Assembly (NCBI RefSeq): GCF_037977055.1
Contig: NZ_CP150274.1
Span: 3,534,001-3,598,000, forward strand
DNA: 64,000 bases
Direction: 5' to 3'
Source: Paenibacillus sp. FSL K6-1096
Lineage (GTDB): Bacteria; Bacillota; Bacilli; Paenibacillales; Paenibacillaceae
A model generated the notes under the pieces. It searched no databases and was not told the origin of the DNA. It saw only the letters and a list, made by a program, of their open reading frames with translations. Positions 45,177 through 54,146 of this stretch are shown in pieces; position 1 is the stretch's first letter, and the number at the start of each line of letters is the position of its first letter. The translations under genes and the position numbers were made by a program.

Positions 45177-45707
45177 TCAATTTTGCGGCAGTTTATCTCC
45201 GGCTTCCTTCGTATGCTTATCCAGCAGTTTCAGCAGATAGGGGAACCGATAATCTCCGTACATCCTCTGTATGTGCCGGGCAGCGGCGGCTAACTCCATG
45301 CCAATAGAGGTGATATACAAAGGCTTGGTGCTGGTGCCCCGGTAAATCTTTTTAACGAACGCCTCATTGTCGTTGTCGTGAAAGGCATTCTTGGCAACAC
45401 CGATCACTGGGATTCTTCCTGAAAAATTGGTGTACACATAATGTCCGAGCCCCGGCTTCCCCTCTTGGTCTAAGTACACGTAGCCGTCAACCACAATGGT
45501 GTGTATTTGGCTCATATCCGTAAGCTTCAGCAGCTCCTGTATGCAGGGAAGCTCCCGTTTGTAGAAAGAACCAGGTTCGTATGCCTGAGGGTTCTCTGTA
45601 TACGACACGATGATGTCCAGCGGTGTAGAGTCTTCCCAGTTTTGAAAGATAACCCCCACCGATTTTGCCTGATTCTCTTCGTAATACACATCGACTGCAA
45701 TAATCAT
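45177..45707 (-). CDS. nfi: endonuclease V family protein
   Basis: This 176-residue protein shows the endonuclease V core: AVDVYYEENQA (metal Asp), IVVDGYVYLDQEGKPGLGHYVY (metal Asp and substrate loop), PVIGVAKNAF, KPLYITSIGMELAAAARHI and the YRFPYLLKLLD terminus. The family cleaves next to deoxyinosine in DNA or inosine in RNA. It is shorter than the usual 220 residues and lacks the PYxPG motif segment, so it may be a divergent subfamily. Confidence 0.82.
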   Translation of the reverse strand: MIIAVDVYYEENQAKSVGVIFQNWEDSTPLDIIVSYTENPQAYEPGSFYKRELPCIQELLKLTDMSQIHTIVVDGYVYLDQEGKPGLGHYVYTNFSGRIPVIGVAKNAFHDNDNEAFVKKIYRGTSTKPLYITSIGMELAAAARHIQRMYGDYRFPYLLKLLDKHTKEAGDKLPQN

Positions 45708-45821
45708 GGGTAGTAATCACAGCCCTTTCCTTTAAGACTGATCCAATATAATATAAATAATAGAAAATAATTGGAAACCGTACAAGATGTTAAATTCGGA
45801 ATAGGCCTCAGGAGGATGGAA

Positions 45822-46304
45822 ATGAAAGTCATCAATACATTCGTGGTTATTGTTGTTATAGTTGCTATTGCGCTTCCGGTATATATATGGAAGGAAGCAA
45901 AAAGCTCTGTCTCTCACAAAAATCAATATGAGCATAATTGGCAGCTGCAACTACCTTCCAAATTCAAGGAGCTTGATCAATATACAAACCAAGGGGGATT
46001 TCGCGGGGAAGGAACACGTTATACTATTTTTAGAACGGAAGAAAAACAATTGTCTTCCATATTAAAGCCATACAGTGGAAGAAAGGTGATTGAACAATAT
46101 TCCGGGGATAGTCTTCATGATAATGAAAGAGATATTCAAAAATATGTTGAGGATACATTACTGAGTTTAGATGTTCCTGAAGATAAAGTGCCAGATTTTA
46201 ATGGAGTATATTCGTGGCAAGACTTCAATTACGAATCTGACCGATTAGTTGTCCTCTATTTTCCTAATAAGAAAATCTGTTATTTTGTGGAGGATTTAAG
46301 ATAA
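45822..46304 (+). CDS. hypothetical single-span membrane protein
   Basis: This 160-residue protein has an N-terminal membrane helix (TFVVIVVIVAIALPVYIW) and a hydrophilic outer part without a motif I know (FRGEGTRYTIFRTEEKQ, VYSWQDFNYESDRLVVLYFP). The ATG at 45822 follows AGGAGGATGGAA; earlier ATG codons are in frame but worse spaced. It ends at a strong terminator. Confidence 0.7.
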   Translation: MKVINTFVVIVVIVAIALPVYIWKEAKSSVSHKNQYEHNWQLQLPSKFKELDQYTNQGGFRGEGTRYTIFRTEEKQLSSILKPYSGRKVIEQYSGDSLHDNERDIQKYVEDTLLSLDVPEDKVPDFNGVYSWQDFNYESDRLVVLYFPNKKICYFVEDLR

Positions 46305-46307
46305 AGA

Positions 46308-46355
46308 GCTGCCCCTAACAGCCATTTCCCGGCTTCTGGGGCAGCTCTCTTTGTT
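46308..46355. terminator. bidirectional terminator
   Basis: AGAGCTGCCCC and GGGGCAGCTCT form an 11-pair stem, followed by CTTTGTTTT on the plus strand, between convergent genes. Confidence 0.8.
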
Positions 46356-46358
46356 TTA

Positions 46359-47453
46359 CTAAAAGGTAGGAGCCGGCAACTCGCCTATATTCATACGAAG
46401 TAAACTATAAGGCTTCTGCCGCAGGTCCTTGCCATAATGAAATCTGGGCTGCCGATTTAATTGGTTCACGATGAAATACAAGCATTGATCGGGACCAATA
46501 GAGAACGTATCCGGCCACAGAATTCTCGGGTCATGAGCAATGGTTTCCATGATTCCGTTCGGCAAGATTTTGCGGATACTATTGTTTTCATAGTCGCCCG
46601 CGTACACATTCCCTTTCGCATCGGTAATCATTCCGTCTGAAGCGCCTTTTTCTCCCCAATACTGCACATAAGGCTGTAAATTCATATCAGGTATGTTGAG
46701 GTCTCTTAGGACTTCAGTTGAAATCGAGTATAGATCGCGACTGGACAGAGGGCAGTAATACAACATCTGGCCGTCCGGGGAGATCGCTATACCGTCGGAT
46801 GCCAATTGGAAGGGAGAGGTGGACCCGTCCGGGTTGCGGTTGATCAGGATTTTGCCTTCCACCTTCGGTAAGAAATAGGGGTCGGGTGAAGTGGAGTATG
46901 CTCCATTTAACCTTCTCCAGGCATGACCGGTCTCTAAATCAACGACAATAATCGCTCCGGGTCCCCGGGAAGATGAATCTGTGATATACGCATACCCTGC
47001 CCTACCCGCACGGAAATCAAACCGGACATCATTCAGATAAGTCGTGGGCAGTACAACCTCTTCAGTAAATGTAATTACGCTTCTTATGGAATTCGTATTT
47101 AAATCTACAGCAACTAACTTCGCTCCTCCGGGGATGGGCTCTGAGAAATTAGGAGCTCCGGTATCCAGTACCCACAGCGTTCCCCTTCCATCCGCAACAA
47201 CACTTTGGACACTGATGAAGGATGTTGTGATATTCGATTGGTTTACCATGTTAGCCTCTAAACTGGGATAAGGCTCTAATGCGCCGTTAACGATCTCAGC
47301 CACCGTAAATTTAACGTCATCCCCCCATTTTGGAAAGCAAATGAAAATACGCCCGGTTTCCGAAACAGTAACCCCTGTAGGCATGGCTCCGTAAAATAAA
47401 AAAACCGCTTCAAACTTACCGAAAAAACGTTCACTCGGCAGCTTTACTTGCAT
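46359..47453 (-). CDS. major royal jelly/yellow family beta-propeller protein
   Basis: This 364-residue protein matches the MRJP/yellow family: FFGKFEAVFLFYGAMPTGVTV, GRIFICFPKW, VADGRGTLWVLDTG, LNDVRFDFRAGRAGYAYITDS, GPGAIIVVDLETGHAWRRL, SDGIAISPDGQMLYYCPLSSRDLYSI. It is a six-bladed propeller; bacterial members have no settled function. No signal peptide is seen at the ATG at 47453, which follows AAGGAGGATATC. A longer frame of 52 residues upstream is probably not translated. Confidence 0.88.
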   Translation of the reverse strand: MQVKLPSERFFGKFEAVFLFYGAMPTGVTVSETGRIFICFPKWGDDVKFTVAEIVNGALEPYPSLEANMVNQSNITTSFISVQSVVADGRGTLWVLDTGAPNFSEPIPGGAKLVAVDLNTNSIRSVITFTEEVVLPTTYLNDVRFDFRAGRAGYAYITDSSSRGPGAIIVVDLETGHAWRRLNGAYSTSPDPYFLPKVEGKILINRNPDGSTSPFQLASDGIAISPDGQMLYYCPLSSRDLYSISTEVLRDLNIPDMNLQPYVQYWGEKGASDGMITDAKGNVYAGDYENNSIRKILPNGIMETIAHDPRILWPDTFSIGPDQCLYFIVNQLNRQPRFHYGKDLRQKPYSLLRMNIGELPAPTF

Positions 47454-47584
47454 GATATCCTCCTTAAAGGTCCGAACTGCTATCACCCATATATATGCCA
47501 GAAGGCGCTGTCCCAGTCTAGAATAGAAAACCAATACGCAGGAAAATCTAACTCCGATGAAAGAAAGGAAGGGATAGTGACTCA

Positions 47585-47827
47585 ATGAATATGCCAACAC
47601 TAGCGCCACATGAATCGATGGAGCTGCATGAAGCGTTAAACTTCAAAACACTCTGCCTCGCCAAGTCCAAACTAATGCAAGGCTTGGTCTTTGACCAAGA
47701 GCTGAAAGCGTTAATGCAGAAGGACGTCCTGATCTCCACGCAACAGATCGCTGAACTCCAGGCCATCTACGCAAGAGCTCCTTTCCAGGCACCTGTACCG
47801 AATAGCCCGACACCTATCACTCATTAA
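47585..47827 (+). CDS. small coat-associated protein (YraG/YraE-like)
   Basis: This 80-residue protein has [34 protein letters not shown], the same unit as the 66-residue protein at 49392 (LHELLEVHEIAAFKTVCLTKSQTMQALVTDPEL). Together with the CotF-like gene downstream it matches the first pair of the B. subtilis yraGF-adhB-yraED operon. It is probably a spore coat component. The ribosome site is GGAAGGG. Confidence 0.75.
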   Translation: MNMPTLAPHESMELHEALNFKTLCLAKSKLMQGLVFDQELKALMQKDVLISTQQIAELQAIYARAPFQAPVPNSPTPITH

Positions 47828-47840
47828 AAGGGGAACGCCA

Positions 47841-48227
47841 ATGAACACCGATTATTTAGACCCGATTAACTCACTAAATATGCCGGAGATGGCAGATATG
47901 ACATTTGCCATGGACTTCCTTATTCGTGCCAAGGAAGGTGTGCGAAATTTGTCCATCGCGCTGACGGAGACGGCTTCTCCCGATGCCAGAGCGCTGCTGC
48001 GCAATCACCTTATGCAGGGAATTGCCCTGCACCAGGAAATCTCGGAGCTGATGATCCGCAAAAAGTGGTTCCATCCTTATGAGCTCAACGAACAGTACCA
48101 GCTCGACCAGCTATCAGCGAAAAACACGGTGATGATCGGGCAAATGAATTTGTTCCCGGGTGACACGTCGCGTAAAGGGATGTTCGACCGGACCCCAGAT
48201 GAACACATTGGAGGACACAACGCATGA
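47841..48227 (+). CDS. CotF-like spore coat protein (YraF-like)
   Basis: This 128-residue protein is a CotF-type helical protein: [62 protein letters not shown], the usual end of the coat F family. The C terminus is extended by about 25 residues compared with its paralogue at 49604. Its stop overlaps the adhB start (ATGA, 48224-48227). Confidence 0.85.
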   Translation: MNTDYLDPINSLNMPEMADMTFAMDFLIRAKEGVRNLSIALTETASPDARALLRNHLMQGIALHQEISELMIRKKWFHPYELNEQYQLDQLSAKNTVMIGQMNLFPGDTSRKGMFDRTPDEHIGGHNA

Positions 48228-49360
48228 AGGCAGTAACGTACCAAGGGATTAAGAATGTAGTGGTCAAAGAGGTGCCGGACCCCAAGATAGAGAAGCCGGA
48301 CGATATGATCGTAAGAATCACAAGCTCCGCCATATGCGGCTCGGACCTCCACCTGATTCACGGGATGATCCCTAACCTTCAGGAGAACTATGTTATCGGG
48401 CATGAACCCATGGGGATTGTAGAAGAAGTAGGCCCCGAAGTGACCAAGGTTAAAAAAGGCGACAGGGTGATCATCCCGTTCAACATCGCTTGCGGAGAAT
48501 GCTTCTTTTGTAAGAATCATCTGGAGAGCCAATGCGACAATTCTAACGAACACGGAGATATGGGTGCATATTTCGGCTACTCCGGAACCACCGGCGGGTA
48601 TCCTGGCGGGCAAGCCGAGTATCTACGGGTTCCGTATGCCAACTTTACGCACTTCAAGATTCCCGAAGACTGCGAGCATCCGGACGAAAAGCTAAGCTTA
48701 ATTGCCGATGCCATGACGACCGCATTCTGGAGCGTAGACAACGCCGGCGTCAAGAATGGAGATACGGTTATCGTGCTTGGCTGTGGTCCGGTCGGACTGC
48801 TGGCCCAGAAATTCTGCTGGCTGAAGGGAGCCAAGCGGGTCATCGCCGTTGACTATGTGGATTACCGCTTACAGCATGCGAAGCGGACCAACAATGTGGA
48901 AATTGTAAACTTTGAACAGGACAAGAACATTGGCAACACACTCAAGGAAATGACCAAAGGCGGAGCCGATGTCGTGATTGATGCGGTAGGAATGGACGGC
49001 AAGATGAGTGATCTTGAATTTCTGGCCAGCGGGATGAAGCTGCAGGGCGGCACCATGAGCGCATTGGTCATTGCATCGCAGGCTGTCCGCAAAGGCGGGA
49101 CCATTCAAATCACCGGGGTATACGGAGGACGCTATAACGGATTCCCTCTCGGCGACATCATGCAGCGCAACGTGAATATCCGCTCCGGACAAGCCCCGGT
49201 CATCCACTACATGCCGTATATGTACGAGCTTGTCACATCCGGCAAAGTGGACCCTGGAGACATTATTACTCACGTCATTCCGCTCAGCGAGGCCAAGCGG
49301 GGTTATGAAGTGTTCGATACCAAAACGGATGATTGCATCAAAGTCATCTTAAAGCCTTGA
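48224..49360 (+). CDS. adhB: zinc-dependent alcohol dehydrogenase (AdhB-like)
   Basis: This 378-residue medium-chain dehydrogenase has catalytic zinc ligands in [10 protein letters not shown] and [12 protein letters not shown], a structural zinc site [15 protein letters not shown], and a Rossmann motif [14 protein letters not shown]. It belongs to the formaldehyde-dehydrogenase-like/threonine-dehydrogenase-like branch and corresponds in length and place to B. subtilis adhB, which also lies between two coat gene pairs. Translation is coupled to the upstream coat gene. It is presumably expressed during sporulation. Confidence 0.9.
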   Translation: MKAVTYQGIKNVVVKEVPDPKIEKPDDMIVRITSSAICGSDLHLIHGMIPNLQENYVIGHEPMGIVEEVGPEVTKVKKGDRVIIPFNIACGECFFCKNHLESQCDNSNEHGDMGAYFGYSGTTGGYPGGQAEYLRVPYANFTHFKIPEDCEHPDEKLSLIADAMTTAFWSVDNAGVKNGDTVIVLGCGPVGLLAQKFCWLKGAKRVIAVDYVDYRLQHAKRTNNVEIVNFEQDKNIGNTLKEMTKGGADVVIDAVGMDGKMSDLEFLASGMKLQGGTMSALVIASQAVRKGGTIQITGVYGGRYNGFPLGDIMQRNVNIRSGQAPVIHYMPYMYELVTSGKVDPGDIITHVIPLSEAKRGYEVFDTKTDDCIKVILKP

Positions 49361-49391
49361 ATATGGACAGATACACGGGAGGACAACCTGA

Positions 49392-49592
49392 ATGAATTCT
49401 AATTACGCTTTGCATGAGCTGCTTGAGGTCCATGAAATAGCTGCGTTTAAGACGGTTTGCTTAACGAAATCTCAGACCATGCAAGCTCTGGTAACCGACC
49501 CGGAGCTTACGCAAATTTTGCAGCAGGATGCCGCATTGTCACAACAGCAGCTTCAGGAGCTCAGTGGAGTGCTGTCTAAAGTAACTGTATAG
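49392..49592 (+). CDS. small coat-associated protein (YraE-like)
   Basis: This 66-residue protein is a paralogue of the 80-residue protein at 47585 (HEIAAFKTVCLTKSQTMQAL). The shared FKTxCLxKS motif is the visible mark of this family. It starts after GGGAGGACAACCTGA and is followed after 11 bases by the second CotF-like gene. Confidence 0.75.
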   Translation: MNSNYALHELLEVHEIAAFKTVCLTKSQTMQALVTDPELTQILQQDAALSQQQLQELSGVLSKVTV

Positions 49593-49603
49593 GAGATAAA
49601 ACA

Positions 49604-49900
49604 ATGAACCCAATAGTAGAACACATGACTGGTATGAATACGCTGACCGATGAGGTAATTGCAATGGACCTGTTGATCAACGCCAAGAGCGGTGTCAGAA
49701 GCTACGCCATGGCTGTGACGGAATGTGCCACCCCCGAAATCAGGGAAATCCTGATGAAACAACTAAGCGAAGCTATTAATTCCCACGAAAAGATAACAGA
49801 CTACATGATGCAGCGGGGCCTATATCACCCCTACCATGTTCAGGAGCAAATTCAGCTGGATCTGAGAAATATTCAGACCGCGATGAATATTCCGTCCTGA
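49604..49900 (+). CDS. CotF-like spore coat protein (YraD-like)
   Basis: This 98-residue protein has VIAMDLLINAKSGVRSYAMA, VTECATPEIREILMKQLSEA and ITDYMMQRGLYHPYHVQEQI, a compact CotF domain like B. subtilis YraD (99 residues). It is the last gene of the five-gene coat/adhB operon, followed by a terminator. Confidence 0.87.
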   Translation: MNPIVEHMTGMNTLTDEVIAMDLLINAKSGVRSYAMAVTECATPEIREILMKQLSEAINSHEKITDYMMQRGLYHPYHVQEQIQLDLRNIQTAMNIPS

Positions 49901-49911
49901 CGCCCTAGTCA

Positions 49912-49960
49912 CCAACAAACGCGCTAAACCATCCTGGTTCAGGCGCGTTTGTTGATTTTA
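49912..49960. terminator. terminator of the coat/adhB operon
   Basis: CCAACAAACGCGC pairs around a long loop with GCGCGTTTGTTG, followed by ATTTTAG. It also faces the end of the minus-strand ABC genes. Confidence 0.8.
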
Positions 49961-49970
49961 GCGGACCTCC

Positions 49971-50738
49971 TCACCCCTGCCTTTTATACGCCTTCATTGC
50001 GAAAATATAAGCCACAATCATAATTCCAACGCACCACGCAAGCGCGATCCAGATATCATTGCCCACCGGCTGACCCGACAGCAATGCGCGGATGGCTTCC
50101 ACGATCGAGGTTACCGGCTGGTTATCGGCAAAAGCACGAACGGCCTTCGGCATCGAATCGGTCGGTACAAAGGCCGAGCTGATAAACGGCAGGAAGATTA
50201 GCGGATAGGAGAACGCGCTTGCCCCTTCCACCGATTTGGCGGACAGTCCGGCAATCGCCGCGATCCAGGTTAGGGCAAGTGTGAACAGCACGAGTATACC
50301 GGCTACGGCAAGCCAGGGCAGAACGCCAGCTGACGAGCGGAAGCCCATAAGAAGCGCTACGATGATGATGACGGCAAGAGAAATGACGTTAGATACCACC
50401 GAGGTCAACACATGCCCCCACAGTACGGTGGAACGCGAAATCGGCATGGTATGGAACCGCTCAATAATCCCCCGTTGCTTATCCAGGAACAACCGGTAAG
50501 CTGTATAGGCCACTCCGCTTGCAATCGCAATCAGCAGGATACCAGGCAGCAGATAGTTCACATAGTTATCCGTACCGGTGTGGATGGCGCCGCCGAACAC
50601 ATAGACGAACAGCAGCAGCATCGCAATCGGAGTGATGCAGACCGTAACGATGGTATCCATGCTGCGGAAAATATGGCGCATCGAACGTCCGAGCATAACC
50701 CCCATATCGCTGAAAAAATGTTTCTTTACCGTTTCCAT
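49971..50738 (-). CDS. ABC-2 type permease (DrrB-like)
   Basis: This 255-residue protein has six hydrophobic helices and ABC-2 permease wording: MGVMLGRSMRHIFRSMDTIVTVCITPIAMLLLF, VNYLLPGILLIAIASGVAYTAYRLFLDKQRG, ERFHTMPISRSTVLWGHVL and FPLIFLPFISSAFVPTDSMP. With the adjacent ATPase it forms a two-subunit exporter of the daunorubicin-resistance type. Its ATG directly precedes the ATPase stop boundary (50738/50739). Confidence 0.9.
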   Translation of the reverse strand: METVKKHFFSDMGVMLGRSMRHIFRSMDTIVTVCITPIAMLLLFVYVFGGAIHTGTDNYVNYLLPGILLIAIASGVAYTAYRLFLDKQRGIIERFHTMPISRSTVLWGHVLTSVVSNVISLAVIIIVALLMGFRSSAGVLPWLAVAGILVLFTLALTWIAAIAGLSAKSVEGASAFSYPLIFLPFISSAFVPTDSMPKAVRAFADNQPVTSIVEAIRALLSGQPVGNDIWIALAWCVGIMIVAYIFAMKAYKRQG

Positions 50739-51509
50739 TTACATTGCCTCCTTGTTGCCGATGATGGCGAGGAATATTTCTTCTAGTGTTGGCTGTTTCT
50801 CAACATACTCCACCTTTGCCGATGGGAACAGCTTCTTAAGCTCCTGGAGCGTGCCGCTGGCGATAATCTTGCCCTCGTGCAGGATGGCAATTTGGTCGGC
50901 AAGCTGCTCAGCTTCCTCTAAATATTGCGTGGTCAGGAATACCGTTGTGCCGCCTTCCGCCAGCTCCTTGACAATTTTCCAGACCTCAATACGGGCCTCC
51001 GGGTCAAGTCCGGTAGTCGGCTCGTCAAGAAAAATAATCTGCGGTTGCCCCACCAGGCTCAAGGCGATGTCGAGTCTGCGGCGCATACCGCCCGAGTACG
51101 TAGCTGCCTTCCGGTCTGCTGCATCCGTCAAGCCGAAGCGCTTAAGCATATCATCCGCAATCTTACGCGGATTTTGGAGATGACGCAGCTTGGCAAGCAT
51201 GATCAGATTTTCCCGGCCAGTCAGAACCTCATCCACCGCAGCGAATTGCCCGGTCAGACTGATCGACTGCCGCACATGGTCCGGCTTGGATGTAACATCG
51301 AAGCCGTTAACCGTAACACTGCCGCTGTCCGGCTTGAGCAGCGTGGTAAGGATTTTGACAGTGGTTGTCTTGCCTGCTCCGTTCGAGCCAAGAAGAGCGA
51401 AGATACTGCCCTGTTCCACCTCGAAATCTACGCCCTTTAGGACATGAAGCTGCTTGTAGGTTTTTTGCAGTCCTTTTACTTGAATGGACTTGGTTTGCAC
51501 AGTTTTCAT
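50739..51509 (-). CDS. ABC transporter ATPase (DrrA-like)
   Basis: This 256-residue protein has Walker A GSNGAGKTTTVK, signature YSGGMRRRLDIALSL, Walker B IIFLDEPTTGLD and the H-loop region TQYLEEAEQLAD. It belongs to the DrrA drug exporter group. It is co-transcribed with the permease and probably repressed by the TetR protein at 51612, since a motif shared with that gene's promoter lies about 50 bases upstream. Confidence 0.92.
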   Translation of the reverse strand: MKTVQTKSIQVKGLQKTYKQLHVLKGVDFEVEQGSIFALLGSNGAGKTTTVKILTTLLKPDSGSVTVNGFDVTSKPDHVRQSISLTGQFAAVDEVLTGRENLIMLAKLRHLQNPRKIADDMLKRFGLTDAADRKAATYSGGMRRRLDIALSLVGQPQIIFLDEPTTGLDPEARIEVWKIVKELAEGGTTVFLTTQYLEEAEQLADQIAILHEGKIIASGTLQELKKLFPSAKVEYVEKQPTLEEIFLAIIGNKEAM

Positions 51510-51557
51510 TGGGTAACCTCCCGTTTTGTATTAAGTGACTATCCTTTTGATTAGTTG

Positions 51558-51580
51558 TACATACCTACCGTTGGTATTAA
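51558..51580. promoter_or_regulatory. candidate TetR operator of the ABC operon
   Basis: TACC-GTT-GGTA within TACATACCTACCGTTGGTAT. The core TACCGTTGGTAT (51566-51577) differs by one base from TACGGTTGGTAT at 52298-52309 in front of the TetR gene. Confidence 0.6.
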
Positions 51581-51611
51581 TAAGGGGAAAAATAAGCTGC
51601 CTTGCGGCAGT

Positions 51612-52277
51612 TTATTTTTCTATCCTGTCTTCCCTGGCTGACAAACGAAGCAGCTCCTCGAATCGTTGAATCATTTGCTCCTCGAACAGGTCAAGCCCCA
51701 GCCCTTTCAGCATTTCATCAAAAAGCCTTAACTTGCGCAGCAATGTCTCGGGCGTAGCTGGGATGACCGCCGGGCTCAGCCAAATGTTGGTGAGAACCAT
51801 CAACGCCTCGCTCAGCTCCCTTGGATAGTCGGTTTGAATGGAGCCGTCCCGGACACCCTCTTCGATAATGGGCTGGATATATACGGGTACGGCTTTTTCA
51901 ATAATATTCTCAATCTGTGCCGCCAGCAGCTTCGGATTGCGCAGAAGGTTCGGCGCTGCTGTGGCCAAGTCATTCTGGGCGGGATTGTCGAGCGAGACGC
52001 GGGAAATCTTGCGGAGCTTCTCCAGGCCGTTCAGCCTCTTGTCGTCCCGGACACCGGACAGCATCTCGTCAACATCTTTGAACAAATGGTCAGTGACAGC
52101 CTGCAAGATCTCCTCTTTCGACTTGAAGTGATGGTATATTGCCCCTTTAGTGAGCCCGCCCAGCTCGTTGATGATATCCTGAATAGAGGTCTGCTCATAC
52201 CCTTTTTGCATGAACAAGTTATGAGCCACAGTTAGGATTTGGTTGATTGTTTCTTCAGGGTATTTATTTCTTGCCAT
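51612..52277 (-). CDS. TetR/AcrR repressor of the ABC exporter
   Basis: This 221-residue protein has an N-terminal HTH (QILTVAHNLFMQKGYEQTSIQDIINELGGLTKGAIYHHFKSKEEIL) and a helical ligand domain. Upstream and on the same strand as the ABC exporter, with one operator-like motif before each unit, it is the likely drug-responsive repressor of both. The ATG at 52277 follows GAGGAGAGGGA. Confidence 0.9.
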   Translation of the reverse strand: MARNKYPEETINQILTVAHNLFMQKGYEQTSIQDIINELGGLTKGAIYHHFKSKEEILQAVTDHLFKDVDEMLSGVRDDKRLNGLEKLRKISRVSLDNPAQNDLATAAPNLLRNPKLLAAQIENIIEKAVPVYIQPIIEEGVRDGSIQTDYPRELSEALMVLTNIWLSPAVIPATPETLLRKLRLFDEMLKGLGLDLFEEQMIQRFEELLRLSAREDRIEK

Positions 52278-52293
52278 TCCCTCTCCTCTTTCA

Positions 52294-52312
52294 TACATAC
52301 GGTTGGTATGTA
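52294..52312. promoter_or_regulatory. candidate TetR operator of the repressor gene
   Basis: TACATAC-GGTTG-GTATGTA has perfect seven-base arms, 17 bases before the TetR start codon. It shares its core with the site before the ABC ATPase. Confidence 0.65.
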
Positions 52313-52432
52313 AAGAATATATCCGATTCCTCTATCGATGTCAACCCCCAAATAAAATGCCTGGCAGCCTATCCCTTTTGTTTCCTTTCCCAATCACAAC
52401 ACAAGGAATAGGCAGAGGCAAATTCAGTGATT

Positions 52433-52765
52433 TTACGCAATAGGAGTACCATTAGGGAGTTCAGTATCCGGCTTCAACAGAATAACATCTCCTTTTTCCG
52501 GGACTCCTCCCAAGACCAGTACCTCCGACTTGAAGCCCGCAATGCGCCGGGGAGGAAAGTTGACGATGGCTATAATTTGCTTCCCTACAATTTCCTCAGC
52601 CTTGTAACGCTTCGTTATTTGTGCACTTGAGGCTTTCATCCCGATCTCGGGTCCAAAATCAATCTTGAGCTTGATCGCCGGAATCTTTGCTTCCGCAAAA
52701 AACTCCGCCTCCATAACCGTTCCGACACGAATATCCAGTGCTGCGAAATCATCGATCGTTGCCAA
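52433..52765 (-). CDS. csaA: CsaA, tRNA-binding-domain chaperone-like protein
   Basis: This 110-residue protein is a full-length CsaA: LDIRVGTVMEAEFF at the start, PAIKLKIDFGPEIGMKASSAQITKRY in the middle, and VNFPPRRIAGFKSEVLVLGG near the end, matching the EMAP/Myf OB-fold of tRNA-binding proteins. CsaA was described as a secretion-related chaperone in B. subtilis. Confidence 0.95.
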   Translation of the reverse strand: MATIDDFAALDIRVGTVMEAEFFAEAKIPAIKLKIDFGPEIGMKASSAQITKRYKAEEIVGKQIIAIVNFPPRRIAGFKSEVLVLGGVPEKGDVILLKPDTELPNGTPIA

Positions 52766-52855
52766 ACGTGTGGCCTCCTCTACTCCATTCTTTGGTTTAC
52801 TGCGCTGGGCGGAACGGCTGCAGGAGCCGAATCCACCAGAACTGCGAGATGGGCT

Positions 52856-53345
52856 TCATACCTCTCTTTGCAGCTTGACGCTACAATCGGACGTTGTTGT
52901 GGTAGTATACTCTATGAAATTTACAAAGCCTTTAAAGTTCAAGTAAGCTTCATACCGTAAGCGGATGGCTGGCAGGGTAATGAAATCCAGAACATTCTCC
53001 TTGGCCACCCATCTGCAAACACTGGTTTCATTAGAAGTTGCTAACTCTCCACCCACAGCTTTGCACACAAAATACAAACATTACCTTCGTTGGAACATCA
53101 GTTACTCCATCATACCACTTATGAACTGCTGTATTTGAGATAACATTGATTAAATGGCTGACAGTGGCGTCTATTCCACTTTCCTCTTTGATTTCACGTA
53201 TCACGCCATCCATAAGGTTCTCTCCAATTTCAGTTATCCCGCCAGGATACACCCAGCCATCATCATGGGCTTTTACCAATAGGATATTCCCCTTCCCATC
53301 CTCAACAATTCCACCTGCCGACACAATATGCGTTGGAAATGCCAT
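52856..53345 (-). pseudogene. NUDIX hydrolase split by a frameshift near 53070
   Basis: The first frame has VSAGGIVEDGKGNILLVKAH and a complete NUDIX box (GGITEIGENLMDGVIREIKE then ESGI), ending KVMFVF and a foreign tail. The second frame continues VCKAVGGELATSNETSVCRW to the natural C terminus. Removing one T from the TTTT at 53069-53072 joins them as KVMFVFVCKAVGGEL. Either a recent homopolymer mutation or a sequencing error. If read as is, the product is truncated by the last third. Confidence 0.8.
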
Positions 53346-53431
53346 TTTGCAACCTCCATTATGAAGTGATTGAAGCGCTCCAGAGAATGATATAATTTCA
53401 GTATTCTGCTGGATACGATTGGAGTGACGAA

Positions 53432-54031
53432 ATGAAAATCCTTATTACTCAACCCCGGTTAGAACAGACCATTAATCAACTTGAGAATGAATTACGGAAC
53501 AACAACTCTGCAGATATAGCGATATTCCCAGAAGGGTACTTGAATGAGAATGTTGAAGCAGCATGTGCTTTGGCCAAACAATTTAATATCATCCTCATCG
53601 GTGGCTATCGGAGAATGAATGATAGACCGAAGGATAGAGCCATTATTATCGATCGTTCAGGGACGGTTATACTGGATAGAATAAAATATAGCCCCACATC
53701 CTTTGTCGAGGTAGAAGGACTAACCATGGGTCACATTCTGTGTGATGAATTAATTGTTCAAGGAATTAAGAGCGAAAGCGAAACAAATATAGATTTAGTG
53801 GTCCACCCGATTGGTGTAGGAATGTTTAGTGAAGAACAATTTCAGGAGTGGATCGATAAAGCCCGGAAAATTGCAATCACTTATCATACGATGATCATTG
53901 GTACGAGTCACGCAGACGGCTCCTACGGCGATACTGGCATATCCATACCCATTTCATATTGCTTCGATAAGAATGGAGAGGAGATTTTCATCGCTAAAAA
54001 TGACGTTCGATCCCGGCTATTGAATACTTGA
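53432..54031 (+). CDS. carbon-nitrogen hydrolase-like protein
   Basis: This 199-residue protein shows the nitrilase-family triad: glutamate in IAIFPEGYLNE, lysine in LDRIKYSPTS, and cysteine in GHILCDELIV. It is shorter than usual (260 to 300), with abbreviated C-terminal strands, so the substrate pocket must differ. It is likely an amidase; the substrate is unknown. The ATG follows GGAGTGACGA. Confidence 0.75.
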   Translation: MKILITQPRLEQTINQLENELRNNNSADIAIFPEGYLNENVEAACALAKQFNIILIGGYRRMNDRPKDRAIIIDRSGTVILDRIKYSPTSFVEVEGLTMGHILCDELIVQGIKSESETNIDLVVHPIGVGMFSEEQFQEWIDKARKIAITYHTMIIGTSHADGSYGDTGISIPISYCFDKNGEEIFIAKNDVRSRLLNT

Positions 54032-54089
54032 AAGCTTCCACATGGGGTAACAAAACTATTATTTCTGAATTGATTTATCTTCAAAAGAA

Positions 54090-54136
54090 GACCACCGCAG
54101 TAATCGGCGGCCTGGTTCGCGGTTACTGCGGTGGTC
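54090..54136. terminator. bidirectional terminator hairpin
   Basis: GACCACCGCAGTAA and TTACTGCGGTGGTC form a 14-pair perfect stem between convergent genes. T-rich sequence follows on the plus strand. Confidence 0.75.
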
Positions 54137-54146
54137 ATCATTTATT

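Noticed and set aside
47454..47584. Sigma-K promoter before the coat operon
   Set aside because: CATATATAT at about 47498 is close to the -10 consensus but lacks the required TA ending and a convincing -35. Not called.
46359..47609. 52-residue hydrophobic extension of the royal-jelly-family protein as signal peptide
   Set aside because: The extension has no ribosome site, while AAGGAGG stands correctly before the ATG at 47453.
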